In this document: positions 52,794-63,300 of the stretch, piece after piece | Numbering within the stretch: position 1 is the first letter of the stretch | Layout: every line of letters starts with the position of its first letter | NCBI RefSeq assembly: GCF_000177635.2 | Contig: NC_014836.1 | Location: 849,501-913,500 of the forward strand | DNA length: 64,000 bases | Direction: 5' to 3' | DNA from: Desulfurispirillum indicum S5 | GTDB taxonomy: Bacteria; Chrysiogenota; Chrysiogenetes; Chrysiogenales; Chrysiogenaceae | Position numbers and translations under genes: made by a program | Notes under the pieces: generated by a model | Databases searched by the model: none | Seen by the model: only the letters and a program-made list of their open reading frames with translations | What the model was told of the DNA's origin: nothing

Positions 52794-53035
52794 ATATCCG
52801 GAGACAAAAAGTGGATTATCAGATAAGTCAAGCATGCAAAATCAATAGGGTTTTCGCGAGACAAACACAAGGATAACAACAACTTAACCCAAGACAACAA
52901 GGTACGAAAGTTGAGTCAGATGCGATAAAATCTCAACACCATGTATTTTTTCACAAATTTTCGCTGCGCAACAGTTCCACTCATGATACAGTCAACCGGT
53001 CAACGAGAAAACCTATAGGGATAGTGGAGTTTATC

Positions 53036-54526
53036 ATGGGTCGAAATATGACGCTTCAGGCAAAGATCTACGTATTGATTGCTTTCTCCGCTCTGGGCCT
53101 CCTGGCACTCGGCTGGGTTCTGTTGAGCAACCTGCAGGATTCCATGATGGAAGACCGCAAATCAAAACTGGTCGGCGTCGTCGATGTGGCCTACAGCCTG
53201 ATGGAAAATTATCACGGACGGGTTCTGGCTGGTGAGCTGGATACCGAAACCGCCCAGCAGATTGTACTCAATGCCATCCGCCCCATGCGTTATGACGGTG
53301 ATGAGTATTTCTGGATCAATGACATGCATCCCCGCATGGTCATGCACCCCTTCAACCCGGCCATGGAAGGTCAGGATATCAGTGGCAACCGCGACCCCAA
53401 TGGCCTTCACCTCTTCCTGGAAATGGTGCGGGTGGTACGCCAGAGTAATGCCGGCTTCGTGAATTACTTCTGGCCAAAACCCGGCCACACGGATCCTGTC
53501 GAAAAAATATCATACGTAAAAGGCTTTGAACCCTGGGGGTGGATTATCGGCAGTGGCGTCTACGTGGACGATGTCCGCGATGATGTCAATGTGGTCTTCC
53601 GCAAGAGCGCCATTCGCGGCGCACTGGCCACGGCCATTATCCTGACCATCTCCATCGCGGTTGGCTTGCTGATCGGACGCTCCATTTCCCGGCCAATTTC
53701 ACGTGCTTTCCATGAAATCAACCAGTCAGGAGACCAGGTTCTGGTGGCCTCCCAGGAGATAGCCAGCAGTGCGGCCAGCCTCGCCGAAGGCGCCAGTGAA
53801 CAGGCCAGCAATGTCGAAGAAGTGAACGCCACGATTCACGAGGCAAGCTCTGCCAACGAGCAGAATGCCGAAAATGCCAAGCAGGCCAATCTCCTGGCTC
53901 ACGAAGCCAACCAGGCCGCAGTCACCGGCGACACCCAGGTCAAGGAACTCATGGCCTCCATGGAGGAAATAACCACGGCCAGTGAGCAGATTGCCAAGAT
54001 CATCAAGACCATTGACGAGATAGCCTTCCAGACAAACCTGCTCGCCCTGAATGCTGCCGTGGAAGCCGCCCGTGCTGGTGAGCACGGGCTCGGATTTGCC
54101 GTTGTGGCTGAAGAGGTCAAGAGTCTGGCGGGCAGATCAGCCAATGCGGCCCGCGAAACAGCCACCATCATTGAACGAGCCATTGTCCGCATCAAAGAGG
54201 GCAATGCCATTGCGCTCCGCACCAATGCCGCGTTTGGCGATATTGTCGACAAGGTACGCAAGAGTTCGGAAATCATCAATGACATCTCGGCATCCATCCA
54301 GGAGCAGGTCTCTGGCATGCAGCAGATTGCCACATCCATGTCACATATTGACCACATCACCCAGCGCAACGCTGCCACCTCTGAAGAAGCAGCCGCCGCC
54401 AGCGAAGAACTCAATGCCCAGGCCCAGAACATGATGCATGTGGTGGGCGAGCTGGGGAGCATAGTGGGGATTCGCATCAGCAAGCAGGTTCAGGAGTACC
54501 TGCCCCCCGCTGACAACCGGCGCTGA
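53036..54526 (+). CDS. Methyl-accepting chemotaxis protein with single-Cache domain
   Basis: This 496-residue transducer has a transmembrane helix at about 10-28. A periplasmic sCache_2-type domain (about 35-185) has [21 protein letters not shown] and [19 protein letters not shown] second span at about 195-215 precedes a HAMP-like linker ([14 protein letters not shown]) and a cytoplasmic coiled coil. The highly conserved hairpin tip is [24 protein letters not shown]. sCache receptors often sense small carboxylates, though the ligand is unknown here. The ATG at 53036 has a GTGGAG site. No che genes are nearby. Confidence 0.93.
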   Translation: MGRNMTLQAKIYVLIAFSALGLLALGWVLLSNLQDSMMEDRKSKLVGVVDVAYSLMENYHGRVLAGELDTETAQQIVLNAIRPMRYDGDEYFWINDMHPRMVMHPFNPAMEGQDISGNRDPNGLHLFLEMVRVVRQSNAGFVNYFWPKPGHTDPVEKISYVKGFEPWGWIIGSGVYVDDVRDDVNVVFRKSAIRGALATAIILTISIAVGLLIGRSISRPISRAFHEINQSGDQVLVASQEIASSAASLAEGASEQASNVEEVNATIHEASSANEQNAENAKQANLLAHEANQAAVTGDTQVKELMASMEEITTASEQIAKIIKTIDEIAFQTNLLALNAAVEAARAGEHGLGFAVVAEEVKSLAGRSANAARETATIIERAIVRIKEGNAIALRTNAAFGDIVDKVRKSSEIINDISASIQEQVSGMQQIATSMSHIDHITQRNAATSEEAAAASEELNAQAQNMMHVVGELGSIVGIRISKQVQEYLPPADNRR

Positions 54527-54703
54527 CAAACAACCTGCTCCTGCCTGGCACGCTCATCGCGCGCAGCGCTGTCAAAAAATGCGGATTTTTGCTATTTCCC
54601 ATTGGACAGCGCTGCGGAAAAAGCGTATACATTGCCGGCAATAATACTTCCCCCGGCTCCGCCTCAGCGGGCTGGCGAAATTCCGGAAGTTCGAGGATTC
54701 TGC

Positions 54704-55318
54704 ATGAAAACTATGGATTATGATACGAAGCAAAGCAGCTCGCTGCCAGCAATAGAGGATTCGGTCGCCACAATACTGCAGGCCATTGGCGAAGACTCGG
54801 ACCGTGAGGGGCTTCTGAAGACTCCCCAGCGGGTTGCACGCATGTACCGTGAACTGACCAGCGGCTACCGCACAGATATTCATGAAATTATCAATGACGC
54901 GATCTTTGCCAGCGAAGACGAGGATATGGTGCTGGTCAAAGACATCAGCTTCTCTTCGCTGTGCGAGCACCACATGCTGCCCTTCCTGGGCAAAGCCCAT
55001 GTGGCCTATATTCCCGATGGTAACATCATCGGGCTTTCAAAAATTCCGCGTATCGTCGAAATGTATGCGCGACGCCTGCAGGTACAGGAGCGCATGACGG
55101 CCCAGATCGGCAAAACGCTCTTTGACGTGCTCAAACCCAGGGGAGTGGCGGTCATGGTTGAATCGGTGCACATGTGCGCCATCATCCGGGGAGTCAAAAA
55201 CCACTCCACCACCATGACAACGACATCCATGTTCGGCAGCTTCAAAGAGGACCGCCACCTGCGCAGTGAATTCATGGAGCACACAGCCAACACTTCGCGC
55301 ACATCCATCCACTGGTAA
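54704..55318 (+). CDS. folE: GTP cyclohydrolase I
   Basis: This 204-residue enzyme of the FolE (type IA) family converts GTP to dihydroneopterin triphosphate for folate and, in many bacteria, queuosine synthesis. Zn ligands are Cys87 and His90 in SLCEHHMLPF and Cys158 in VHMCAIIRG. GLLKTPQRVARMYREL and IGLSKIPRIVEMYARRLQ are typical. The ATG at 54704 with a GAGG site was chosen; the frame is open from 54602. It ends nine bases from the convergent KDO transferase gene. Confidence 0.96.
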   Translation: MKTMDYDTKQSSSLPAIEDSVATILQAIGEDSDREGLLKTPQRVARMYRELTSGYRTDIHEIINDAIFASEDEDMVLVKDISFSSLCEHHMLPFLGKAHVAYIPDGNIIGLSKIPRIVEMYARRLQVQERMTAQIGKTLFDVLKPRGVAVMVESVHMCAIIRGVKNHSTTMTTTSMFGSFKEDRHLRSEFMEHTANTSRTSIHW

Positions 55319-55327
55319 TTTCCGCAG

Positions 55328-56626
55328 TTACTTCCTGAATACCGCAGCGAATATGCGATCTACCGCCCCCTGGTTCTTGCGCAGCAGTGCCCGGGCCTGA
55401 TCGCCCATGTGCCTGGCGAGGGCAGGATTTGTCAGCAATCCATTGATACTGTCAAAAAGCTCCTCTTGGTCCATAATCCAGTTACCGGCCTCCCACTGGC
55501 GCACCACCACGGCGATCTCCGTAAAGTTATCCATATAGGGGCCGAAAATCACGGGCTTGCCGACTCCGCACGCTTCCAGGATGTTGTGCCCCTGTACTTT
55601 CTGGTCAAAGCTGCCACCCACAAACACCACATTGCTCACAGCATAGGCCTTGATCAGCTCGCCTATCGTGTTGAGTACAAGGATATCCCCGGATTTGAGG
55701 CGTTTCTTTTTTGTAGGAAGTTCCGTACGCAAATAGCCCTTGAATCCGCTCTCCTCAATACGCTCCAGAAGTTGCTTCTGGCGTTCGATATGACGCGGCG
55801 CCAGGATGGAAACGATTTCCTGTCCCTCGTCGAGCAGGCGCTTATGGGTCTGCAGCACCATTTCATCTTCGCTGGGGTGAATACTGCCAAAGCACAGAAC
55901 GTCCACCTCATCGGGATCCGGCAGCTTCAGGTCATCGCGGAAGTTCTCGACCCACTCGCTCTCTTCCTGATCATGCATGGCCAGATCAAATTTCACATTT
56001 CCGGCAACTTCCACCTGCGACGCATTCACCCCAATCTCCAAAAAACGCCGCTTGTCCTCGTCGGTGCGGGCAAAAATACGCTGCACCTGCCGCAGGATCG
56101 GTCCGAAAAACCAGCGCAGTGCCCGATAGCGTCCGAAGGACTTTTCCGATATGCGACCGTTGGCGATATAGACGGGAATGCCCATGCGGGTAGCCTCGCG
56201 GATAAAGTTCGGCCAGATTTCCGTCTCAATAATTATGATTTTACATGGCCTGACCACGCGCAGAAATCGCCTTACGGCGAAAGGGAAATCGAAGGGGAGA
56301 TAGAGGCAGTGATACACCTGATCAATGGTCTGCCCGATCAGGTTCCCCGTATCAGTGACATTGGAGAGAATCAGGTGATAGCCGTCACTGTCAGAGTAAA
56401 TTTTTTTAATCAAGGGGATAGCCGCTCTGGTTTCTCCCACACTTGCAGCATGAATCAGTACCGTTTTCTCCAGATTCTGGAGCAGAATCCGATTCTTGCG
56501 ACGAAAAAATCCCAACCGCTGGAGTGTACCCTTTTGGATGCGGCTGCGGGCAAAGAATATTTTGACCAGGTGCACTGGAGCCAGCACAAGGCCGAGCAGG
56601 TGCAGCAGAATGTTGTAGAGAAACAT
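55328..56626 (-). CDS. waaA: 3-deoxy-D-manno-octulosonic acid transferase
   Basis: This 432-residue GT30 glycosyltransferase (KdtA/WaaA) adds KDO to lipid A at the inner membrane. It has an N-terminal membrane anchor (1-25), the catalytic-base region HAASVGETRAAIPLI (Glu65), IIIETEIWPNFI, and the C-terminal CMP-KDO site with VFVGGSFDQKVQGHNILEACGVGKPV in parts. Whether it adds one or two KDO units is not evident. It is the last gene of the gdh-glnD-pilM-like operon, 20 bases after the PilM-like gene. Confidence 0.95.
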   Translation of the reverse strand: MFLYNILLHLLGLVLAPVHLVKIFFARSRIQKGTLQRLGFFRRKNRILLQNLEKTVLIHAASVGETRAAIPLIKKIYSDSDGYHLILSNVTDTGNLIGQTIDQVYHCLYLPFDFPFAVRRFLRVVRPCKIIIIETEIWPNFIREATRMGIPVYIANGRISEKSFGRYRALRWFFGPILRQVQRIFARTDEDKRRFLEIGVNASQVEVAGNVKFDLAMHDQEESEWVENFRDDLKLPDPDEVDVLCFGSIHPSEDEMVLQTHKRLLDEGQEIVSILAPRHIERQKQLLERIEESGFKGYLRTELPTKKKRLKSGDILVLNTIGELIKAYAVSNVVFVGGSFDQKVQGHNILEACGVGKPVIFGPYMDNFTEIAVVVRQWEAGNWIMDQEELFDSINGLLTNPALARHMGDQARALLRKNQGAVDRIFAAVFRK

Positions 56627-56646
56627 GGATACGGGAAACTCCTTGC

Positions 56647-57669
56647 TTACAAGTAAAAGCTCAGGCCAACGGCCACCGCGTACTTACCCAGGCCCTGAGA
56701 AGCCAGCGGCTGCACGCGATCGGACATCTGAACCCCGGGGATGCTGGTTATACTGAGAGCCTGGGTGTCGAGGCGATCGATAATGCGATTGGCAAATGCC
56801 ACACTGCTGCCAACACCACCGGCGAGAATACAGCGCTCGACAGCCATGCGGCGATATCGCTCTTTCAGGACTTTAGAAAGATTCCGAACAACCCGCTCCG
56901 CCAGCTTGAAGAATTCCTCGTTGACCATCTGGTGCACATCGCCTTCGGTATCACGGGAAAATGAACCCCGCGTCATGGCGACTGCGTCGTTGAAGGGAAT
57001 GTCAAGAGTTTCCGATATATCCTGGGCCACGTGGGAACCGCCGATGGGCAGAAAGCCCTGGTAATCCGGTGTTCCGTCCACGACAATGGCGTATTCCGTG
57101 TACTCGTGCCCCACATTGATGATAATTCCAAGGCCGCTGGCGGGAGCCACCATACCGTAAAACCGCTCCAGCGCCAGGGTGCTCAGATCAATGGCGTTCA
57201 CGCTCACACTGATATCGGCGAAGAGGTTCGTGTAGTTGGCCACCAGGTATTCCGGAATGGCATAGACGTCCACGCAGCTTGTGGCAGGATCACTGTGGCT
57301 CTTGTGGCCGGAAAAGGCCACGGTGACCGCGCTGGTGTCACTGCCTTCAGGCAGATACTGAATGTAATCCCAGCGGATCATTTTCATGGCGTCCTTCATG
57401 GGCGTGCCGGGATACTCAACGGTTGCCTTGTGCAAAAGGCTGCAGCAGGGAATACTCAGCACCACCTTACTGCCCGTCAGGGTGACATTGGAGAGAACCT
57501 TGCGCAGGGACTTGAACACGATTTCGTGGTTGGTGAAAGATCCACCGCTGAAGCCACCGGACTCCATGGGTTCCTCACCCACAAAGATCAGCTTGCGTTC
57601 CTTGCCTTTTATCTCGGCTGCAGCGCATTTGACACTGTATGAGCCGATGTCGATACCGACCGTTATCAT
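56647..57669 (-). CDS. PilM-like actin-fold protein
   Basis: This 340-residue protein begins VGIDIGSYSVKCAAAEIKG, the phosphate-1 motif of actin/FtsA/PilM proteins. GLGIIINVGHEYTEYAIVVDG (phosphate 2, in parts) and CILAGGVGSSVAFANRI (adenosine motif) follow. PilM forms the cytoplasmic ring of type IV pilus or type II secretion machines together with PilN. No pilN, pilO, pilP or pilQ is present here, and the gene overlaps glnD by four bases. The family assignment is good; a role in piliation is uncertain. Confidence 0.8.
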   Translation of the reverse strand: MITVGIDIGSYSVKCAAAEIKGKERKLIFVGEEPMESGGFSGGSFTNHEIVFKSLRKVLSNVTLTGSKVVLSIPCCSLLHKATVEYPGTPMKDAMKMIRWDYIQYLPEGSDTSAVTVAFSGHKSHSDPATSCVDVYAIPEYLVANYTNLFADISVSVNAIDLSTLALERFYGMVAPASGLGIIINVGHEYTEYAIVVDGTPDYQGFLPIGGSHVAQDISETLDIPFNDAVAMTRGSFSRDTEGDVHQMVNEEFFKLAERVVRNLSKVLKERYRRMAVERCILAGGVGSSVAFANRIIDRLDTQALSITSIPGVQMSDRVQPLASQGLGKYAVAVGLSFYL

Positions 57670-60359
57670 AGCAATCCGCCTACCTGTTCCTTGATACCTT
57701 CGATACGCTCTTCAGACAGAACCTTATTCCCCTTCAGGTCACTGACGTAGAATACATCAACAACCTGCTCCACATTCGTGGTGATACTGGCCGAATGTAT
57801 GGTCAGCCCCAATGTGTAGAGAAGCCGCGTCAGGTCGTAGAGCAGCCCAGGTTTGTCCCTGGTGAACACTTCCACCACGGTGTATTTTTCCGACTGGTCA
57901 TTATGCACAAAGACCCGGGAAAAATCCTTTTTAAGGGTCTTGCGCCGTGTCCATGAACGGGAAAGCTCCAGCTGACGTTTCCCCAGCAGCACGTTCTGGA
58001 TATAGCCAATGACTTCCTTCCAGTAACTGACACTGGCCCCGAGCATGCTGTCGCGATAGTATACCGTGAAGACATCGAAAATCATACCATTTTGAAATGT
58101 CTGGACCCGGCAGGAAATGATCTCAAGTTCATTGACGAGAATGGCGCCGGCGATGTTACTGAAGATTCCCGGCAGATCATAGCCCGTGATGAAGATATCC
58201 GCCGTCTGCGTCTCAGGACTGACACGGTGGGACACCAGCAGCGGCTGGGCACTGTCACGCAGACGAGCGATCAGTCGGGAATGCAGCAGGATATCTTCAT
58301 CGTTGAAGAGCAGCAGGTATTCATCATCAAAGAGCTGGAGCGTGAAGGGGTCAACGCCTTTTTCCAGCAGGTGCTGGCGCATTCTGCGCACCGCCTGCAC
58401 ATTGTATTTCTCGGTCTGGCCAGTACGCAGGTAATGCTCCGCTGCTTCAAAAAGTGACTCCAGCAGCTGTCCTTTCCAGTCAGTCCACACCTTCGGCCCA
58501 ACGGCACGGATATCGCAGCAGGTCAGCAGGTAGAGGTTCGCGAGCTTCTCCATGGAGTCAACTTCCCCGCAGAAGATCTCAACCGTACGCGGATCTGCGA
58601 TATCGCGACGCTGGGATATATTTGCCATCAGCACATGATGCCGAATCAGAAACTGGATCAACTCCGTCTCCGCCTCACTGAAGCCCATGCGCTGACAGAC
58701 CGGACCCGCCAGGATCGCCCCTTTGTTGCTGTGGTCACCACCCTTGCCCTTGCCCACATCGTGGAGCAGTATGGCCATATAGAGCAGATCCCGCTTGCGG
58801 GCATGGGCAATAGCCCGGCAGAAGATCTCCTTGTTGCCAAGGCAGCCCTGCTGATAGAGCAGTTCCATAAATTCCACTGCTTTCAGGGTATGTTTGTCGG
58901 TGGTGTACACATGGTAGCGATCGAACTGTACCAGGCAGTCAAGGGTGCCGAATTCCGGCAGCCATTTCCCCAGCACCCCGCACTGATGCATCTGGCGCAG
59001 GGTTCGGGAGACATTGGCGGTGTATTTCAGGATTGAGCGAAAAATGCCATTGGCGGAGAGTGAGCTCCGCAGTTTTGGCGTGAGGAAGCCAAGATTCTTC
59101 TGGATCGTCTGCTTGGCATCCGGGGGAATGTGGAGGCTCTTGCGCTGGGCCAGAGAAAAGAGCTTCAGGATGCGCAACGGATCTTCCCGAAAAAAATCAT
59201 CCCGGGCCGGTATGGCAATTTCATTGCCCTTTTGGATAAAACCGTCGGGCAGCGCCCGCACCAGCAACTCGCCAAAAATCTTGCGCCGGAACTTCTGGGG
59301 TGTACACCGGTAGATAATCTGCTCGGTCGCGGCCTGGATACGTCGGGTGCACTTGTAGTAGTCGTGCATAAAGAGCTCCACGGCCAGTCGCTTGCGGCTG
59401 CGCTCGTCGCGGTAGCCGAACTTGCGGGAAATCTGCTGCTGGTTCTCAAAGGTCAGGATGTCCTGGGAGCGGTTGGCAATGAAGTGAAGCTCGTTGCGCA
59501 CACGCCAGAGGAACTCTCGGGCTTTCTTCAGATCGCCGAACTCCAGCTTCTCCTCCAGGTGCGCCATGCTCATGCCCCCATAGCGCACCCGTGCGATCCA
59601 GACGCAGGTATGAATATCGCGCAGCCCGCCGACGCCCTCCTTGACGTTGGGCTCCAACAGGTAAAGGCTGCTGGACTGTTTTTCCAGGCGCTGCTTCTGT
59701 TCATTGATCTTCTGGTAGATAAAGCTGTCCGTCTGGCGATGAAAGATGCGGTAGAGCACCTGGCCGTCGAACTGCTCCCATGCGGCGCTGGAACCGCAGA
59801 TAAAGCGCGCTTCCAGCAAAGCCGTTTTCACGGTGATGTCGCTCATCCACTGCAGGCACTCGTCAATGCTGCGCACCGAATGGGATATTTTCAGGCCTAC
59901 GTCCCAGCTCATGTACAGCAGGTTGTTGGCCAGGGTGTCCACCGTGCTGTCGATGGCGTGGGTGCTGACGATCAGAAGATCAATGTCGCTGAAGGGGTTC
60001 AGCTCGCCACGGCCATACCCTCCCACGGCGATAATTGCCGGCACATTGCAGCCATCGGCGCGCCGCTCGCATTCGCGCTCCACCACCTCCCACATCTTCT
60101 GCACACACACATCCACCAGCACCGTATGGAAGGTCACAGTGTAATCTGCCGACACACCGCTGTCATGGAGCGTGCGCATCTGGTGGAAGCTGAAATGGTA
60201 GAATTTGCGGAAAATTTCCACAACGGCGCTGCGGCGCATCAACTCCTGATTGGGGAGCGAAGCGCCGCAGTAGTTCGGGTCCTGATTCAGTTTACGCAGG
60301 CGATTTTCCAGCAGAAAGTCAAGCCGATTCCGCAGATCAGCGTGAATGCGGTACATCAT
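57666..60359 (-). CDS. glnD: [Protein-PII] uridylyltransferase / uridylyl-removing enzyme
   Basis: This 897-residue nitrogen-status sensor uridylylates PII when glutamine is low and reverses this when it is high. The N-terminal nucleotidyltransferase has GGYGRGELNPFSDIDLLI (about 113-130). A linker is followed by an HD hydrolase domain (MAILLHDVGKGKGGDHS, about 555) and two C-terminal ACT domains (about 735-897) that bind glutamine. The ATG lies one base after the glutamate dehydrogenase stop, so the two are translated from one message. No glnB or glnK is in the window. Confidence 0.95.
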   Translation of the reverse strand: MMYRIHADLRNRLDFLLENRLRKLNQDPNYCGASLPNQELMRRSAVVEIFRKFYHFSFHQMRTLHDSGVSADYTVTFHTVLVDVCVQKMWEVVERECERRADGCNVPAIIAVGGYGRGELNPFSDIDLLIVSTHAIDSTVDTLANNLLYMSWDVGLKISHSVRSIDECLQWMSDITVKTALLEARFICGSSAAWEQFDGQVLYRIFHRQTDSFIYQKINEQKQRLEKQSSSLYLLEPNVKEGVGGLRDIHTCVWIARVRYGGMSMAHLEEKLEFGDLKKAREFLWRVRNELHFIANRSQDILTFENQQQISRKFGYRDERSRKRLAVELFMHDYYKCTRRIQAATEQIIYRCTPQKFRRKIFGELLVRALPDGFIQKGNEIAIPARDDFFREDPLRILKLFSLAQRKSLHIPPDAKQTIQKNLGFLTPKLRSSLSANGIFRSILKYTANVSRTLRQMHQCGVLGKWLPEFGTLDCLVQFDRYHVYTTDKHTLKAVEFMELLYQQGCLGNKEIFCRAIAHARKRDLLYMAILLHDVGKGKGGDHSNKGAILAGPVCQRMGFSEAETELIQFLIRHHVLMANISQRRDIADPRTVEIFCGEVDSMEKLANLYLLTCCDIRAVGPKVWTDWKGQLLESLFEAAEHYLRTGQTEKYNVQAVRRMRQHLLEKGVDPFTLQLFDDEYLLLFNDEDILLHSRLIARLRDSAQPLLVSHRVSPETQTADIFITGYDLPGIFSNIAGAILVNELEIISCRVQTFQNGMIFDVFTVYYRDSMLGASVSYWKEVIGYIQNVLLGKRQLELSRSWTRRKTLKKDFSRVFVHNDQSEKYTVVEVFTRDKPGLLYDLTRLLYTLGLTIHSASITTNVEQVVDVFYVSDLKGNKVLSEERIEGIKEQVGGLL

Positions 60360-60360
60360 C

Positions 60361-63300
60361 CTAGGTGAGTCCCCTCAGGGCGATAAACAGGGGATTAAAG
60401 TTCTTCAGTCCTTTTTCCCGTACATTGTTGATAATCTGCTCATAGCCCGTGTTGTCAATCTCTCTGGATGGGTCTGCCAGCAGGCTCATGGTGTATTCCT
60501 CAAGGCGATCGGTAATGGTGCCAATGAGCGTATTGCGCGCCATGCGATCCCACACATCCAGCAGGGGCATAGTGTAAACCATCTCCTTGAAATCATCCAC
60601 ATGCAGTTGATCCTTGATGCGGAAATACACGTCCAGAACCTTTTCCAGGGATTCCGCCTTTTTGACCGACACATAGCAGATGGAGAGAATGTCGGCGATA
60701 AAGCGACTCTTCTCGATAAAATCGGCCACCCTGGCGTGGTGTTCATGGTGCTCGTTGCTCTTGATGGCCACGGCCAGTTTCTCCAGATACGGCTTGGGCA
60801 GGAAACCTTCCAGGCCGGCGAATATGCCGCCAAACTGCTGCAGCACATCCTCGCACATGGCGCAGTATTCCCTTTCCGCGACATTCTTCGTGACAATCCA
60901 GCGCACGCCCCGGCGCATGGCGTTCTCTATGCTGATGAGCATTTTTATCTGAACGGCGGAGGGCTTCTTGTTATCCAGGGCGAATACCGCCTGACGCAGC
61001 TGATCAACACCAAGCAGGTGCTCAAGGGTAATATAGTTGCGTGCCACATCGGCGACCGTGCTGCGCGTCGTCGACATCAGATTATAGACAAATGTGCAGC
61101 CCGCCTGGTTGACAATTTTGTTGGCAATCAGGGTACAGGCGATCTCCTTTTTCAGCTTATGGGCGGCGACTTCCTCGGGGAATCGCTCCAGCAGCTGGGG
61201 AGGGAAGTAGGAGCGGTAGAGCTGTTCAATGGCCTCATTCCACTCCAGCTCCGACCGCATCAGGGTATCGTAGATATCCATGCGGGCATAACTGGTGAGT
61301 TTGCTCAGCACGGGCGCCGGTATACCCAGCCCCCTTTGCTGCAGGGCATCCAGCTCCTCACCCACAGGAATATGCTCGGTCTCGGCATCCATCCGGCCAG
61401 TTCTGACCAGGGCGTCTATCAGCTCCTGGAAGAGTAGCATGCTCTCGGAGCTCAGCTGTACATCCAGATCGATGGAGCAGCCATTGAGATAGTTGGTCTG
61501 CAGCACATGGGCTTCCACCGCCGGCTCCATCTCCTTGAGCAGTTCGTTGCGCTGCTGGAAAGTGATCTTGCCCTGTTCCATGGCACTCTGCAGGAGTATC
61601 TTGATATTGACCTCGTGGTCAGAGGTATTGACCCCCGCCGAATTGTCGATGGCATCGGTATAGAGCATGCCACCAGCCATGGAAAGCTCGATGCGGGCTT
61701 CCTGGGTCATACCCAGATTCCCTCCCTCTCCGATAACCTTGGCGCGCACTTCCGGCGCATCAATGCGCAGATTGTCATTGGCCTTGTCGCCCACATCGGC
61801 ATGGGTCTGGTGGGTCGCCTTGATGTAGGTGCCGATCCCCCCGTTCCACAGCAGCTCCACGGGAGCGCGCAGAAGAGTCTTGATCAGTTCGTCGGGAGCG
61901 AAGACAGACCTGGTTGTGCCAAGGGCCTTCGACGCCTCACGGGAGAGGGTAATCTTCTTGTCGGTGCGCGCGTACACGCCACCGCCAGCTGAGAGGAGTT
62001 TAGTGTCGTAATCGGTCCACTGGGCCCCTTTGGTGCGGAAGAGTCGCTGACGCTCCTTGAAGGAGATGGCTGGATCGGGATCGGGGTCGATGAAGATGTG
62101 CTTGTGGTTGAACGCGGCGATCAGCCGAATCTGACGGGAGAGGAGCATGCCGTTGCCAAAGACATCGCCACCCATATCGCCGATGCCCACAACGGTGAAG
62201 GGCTCGCTCTGGATATCCTTACCCATGGCGCGGAAGTGTCGCTTGACAGCTTCCCAGGCTCCCTTAGCCGTGATCCCCATGATCTTGTGGTCGTAGCCGT
62301 AGCTGCCGCCACTGGCAAAGGCGTCGCCAAGCCAGAAGTCATAGGCGTTGCTCACTTCATTGGCCACATCGGAAAGATGGGCCGTACCCTTGTCCGCCGC
62401 CACAACCAGGTAGGGGTCCTCTTCATCGTAGCAGACCACATTCTGTGGCCGCACCACCTCGCCCTTCACGATATTGTCGGTGATCTCCAGCAGGGCGCTG
62501 ATATAGTTCCGGTACTGCAGATCCGCCTCTTCGCGGGCCTGTTCCGGCGAAAGCATTTTTCCGCGGATAATAAAGCCACCCTTTGATCCCGTGGGAACAA
62601 TGACGCTGTTCTTGGTCATCTGCGTACTCACCAGGCCAAGAACTTCCGTGCGGAAGTCGTCGGGGCGATCTGACCAGCGCAGGCCACCACGGGCAACTTT
62701 ACCACCACGCAGGTGGATGCCGCTCATGTACATGGAGTACACAAAAATCTCGAACATGGGCTTCGGCAGAGGCAAGTCCAGTACTCTCGCCGAATCAATC
62801 TTCAGAGAGAGTACGCTCCGCTGGTACTCGCCCTTATAGTAGGAGGTGCGCAGCGTGCACTCCAGGGCGTTGACAAAGCGCCGCAGCACATAGTCCTCGG
62901 CGATGGACTCCACGGCCTCGATCTTTTCCGCGATGCCCAGCAAGCGCTTCTCAAGATCCGCAAGGCGTTTTTGCTCGCTGGTCTGGCGGACGGGCGAGAA
63001 TTTCAGGTCGAAGGTGTCCAGCAGATCAGCGGTAATATCACCATGATTCAGGAGCGCCTTGACCGACACCAGCTTGGTGTATTTCATGCCCACCTGATAG
63101 ATATATTCCATATAGGCGCGAATGACGACGATCTTCCAGCAATCAATGCCCTGCTGCAGCGACAGGGCGTTCAGCTCGTCACTGGCAACCCGTCCGTGCA
63201 GCACCGCCAGGGTCGTCTGAATGACTGACTGGCGATTGCGCAGCAGGTTTTCAACCCCGCCGCCCGCTTCTGTCACGCGAAAGCGGTGCACGTAGCCCGG

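Larger units (their letters stand above)
52284..52902 (+). repeat. Long structured repeat, copy 2
   Basis: These about 619 bases align by eye with 48750-49657 from CTGAAGTTTCGCA at the start to AAGACAACAAGG at the end. It has one 110-base module instead of two and lacks the extra segment of copy 1. Hairpins A (52415-52438), B (52496-52534) and C (52766-52793) are kept. It precedes the MCP gene in the same orientation, as copy 1 precedes the cyclic-nucleotide-domain gene. Confidence 0.85.
52030..53035. other. Gene-free stretch containing repeat copy 2
   Basis: 52030-52283 shows no gene and presumably holds the ferredoxin promoter. 52284-52902 is repeat copy 2. 52903-53035 is AT-rich leader sequence for the MCP gene, with a TAAAAT at 52926 but no matching -35 box at normal distance. 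Confidence 0.6.

Noticed and set aside
48750-52902. Composite transposon with the two repeats as ends
   Set aside because: No transposase, terminal inverted repeats or target-site duplication were seen at the outer or inner ends.
52903-52931. Sigma-28 flagellar promoter upstream of the MCP gene
   Set aside because: A GCGATAA-like box is present, but the AAAGTT upstream is only seven bases from it instead of about eleven, so the match fails on spacing.
55409-56656. 415-codon plus-strand frame antisense to the KDO transferase gene
   Set aside because: It is a shadow frame; the minus strand encodes a complete GT30 enzyme.
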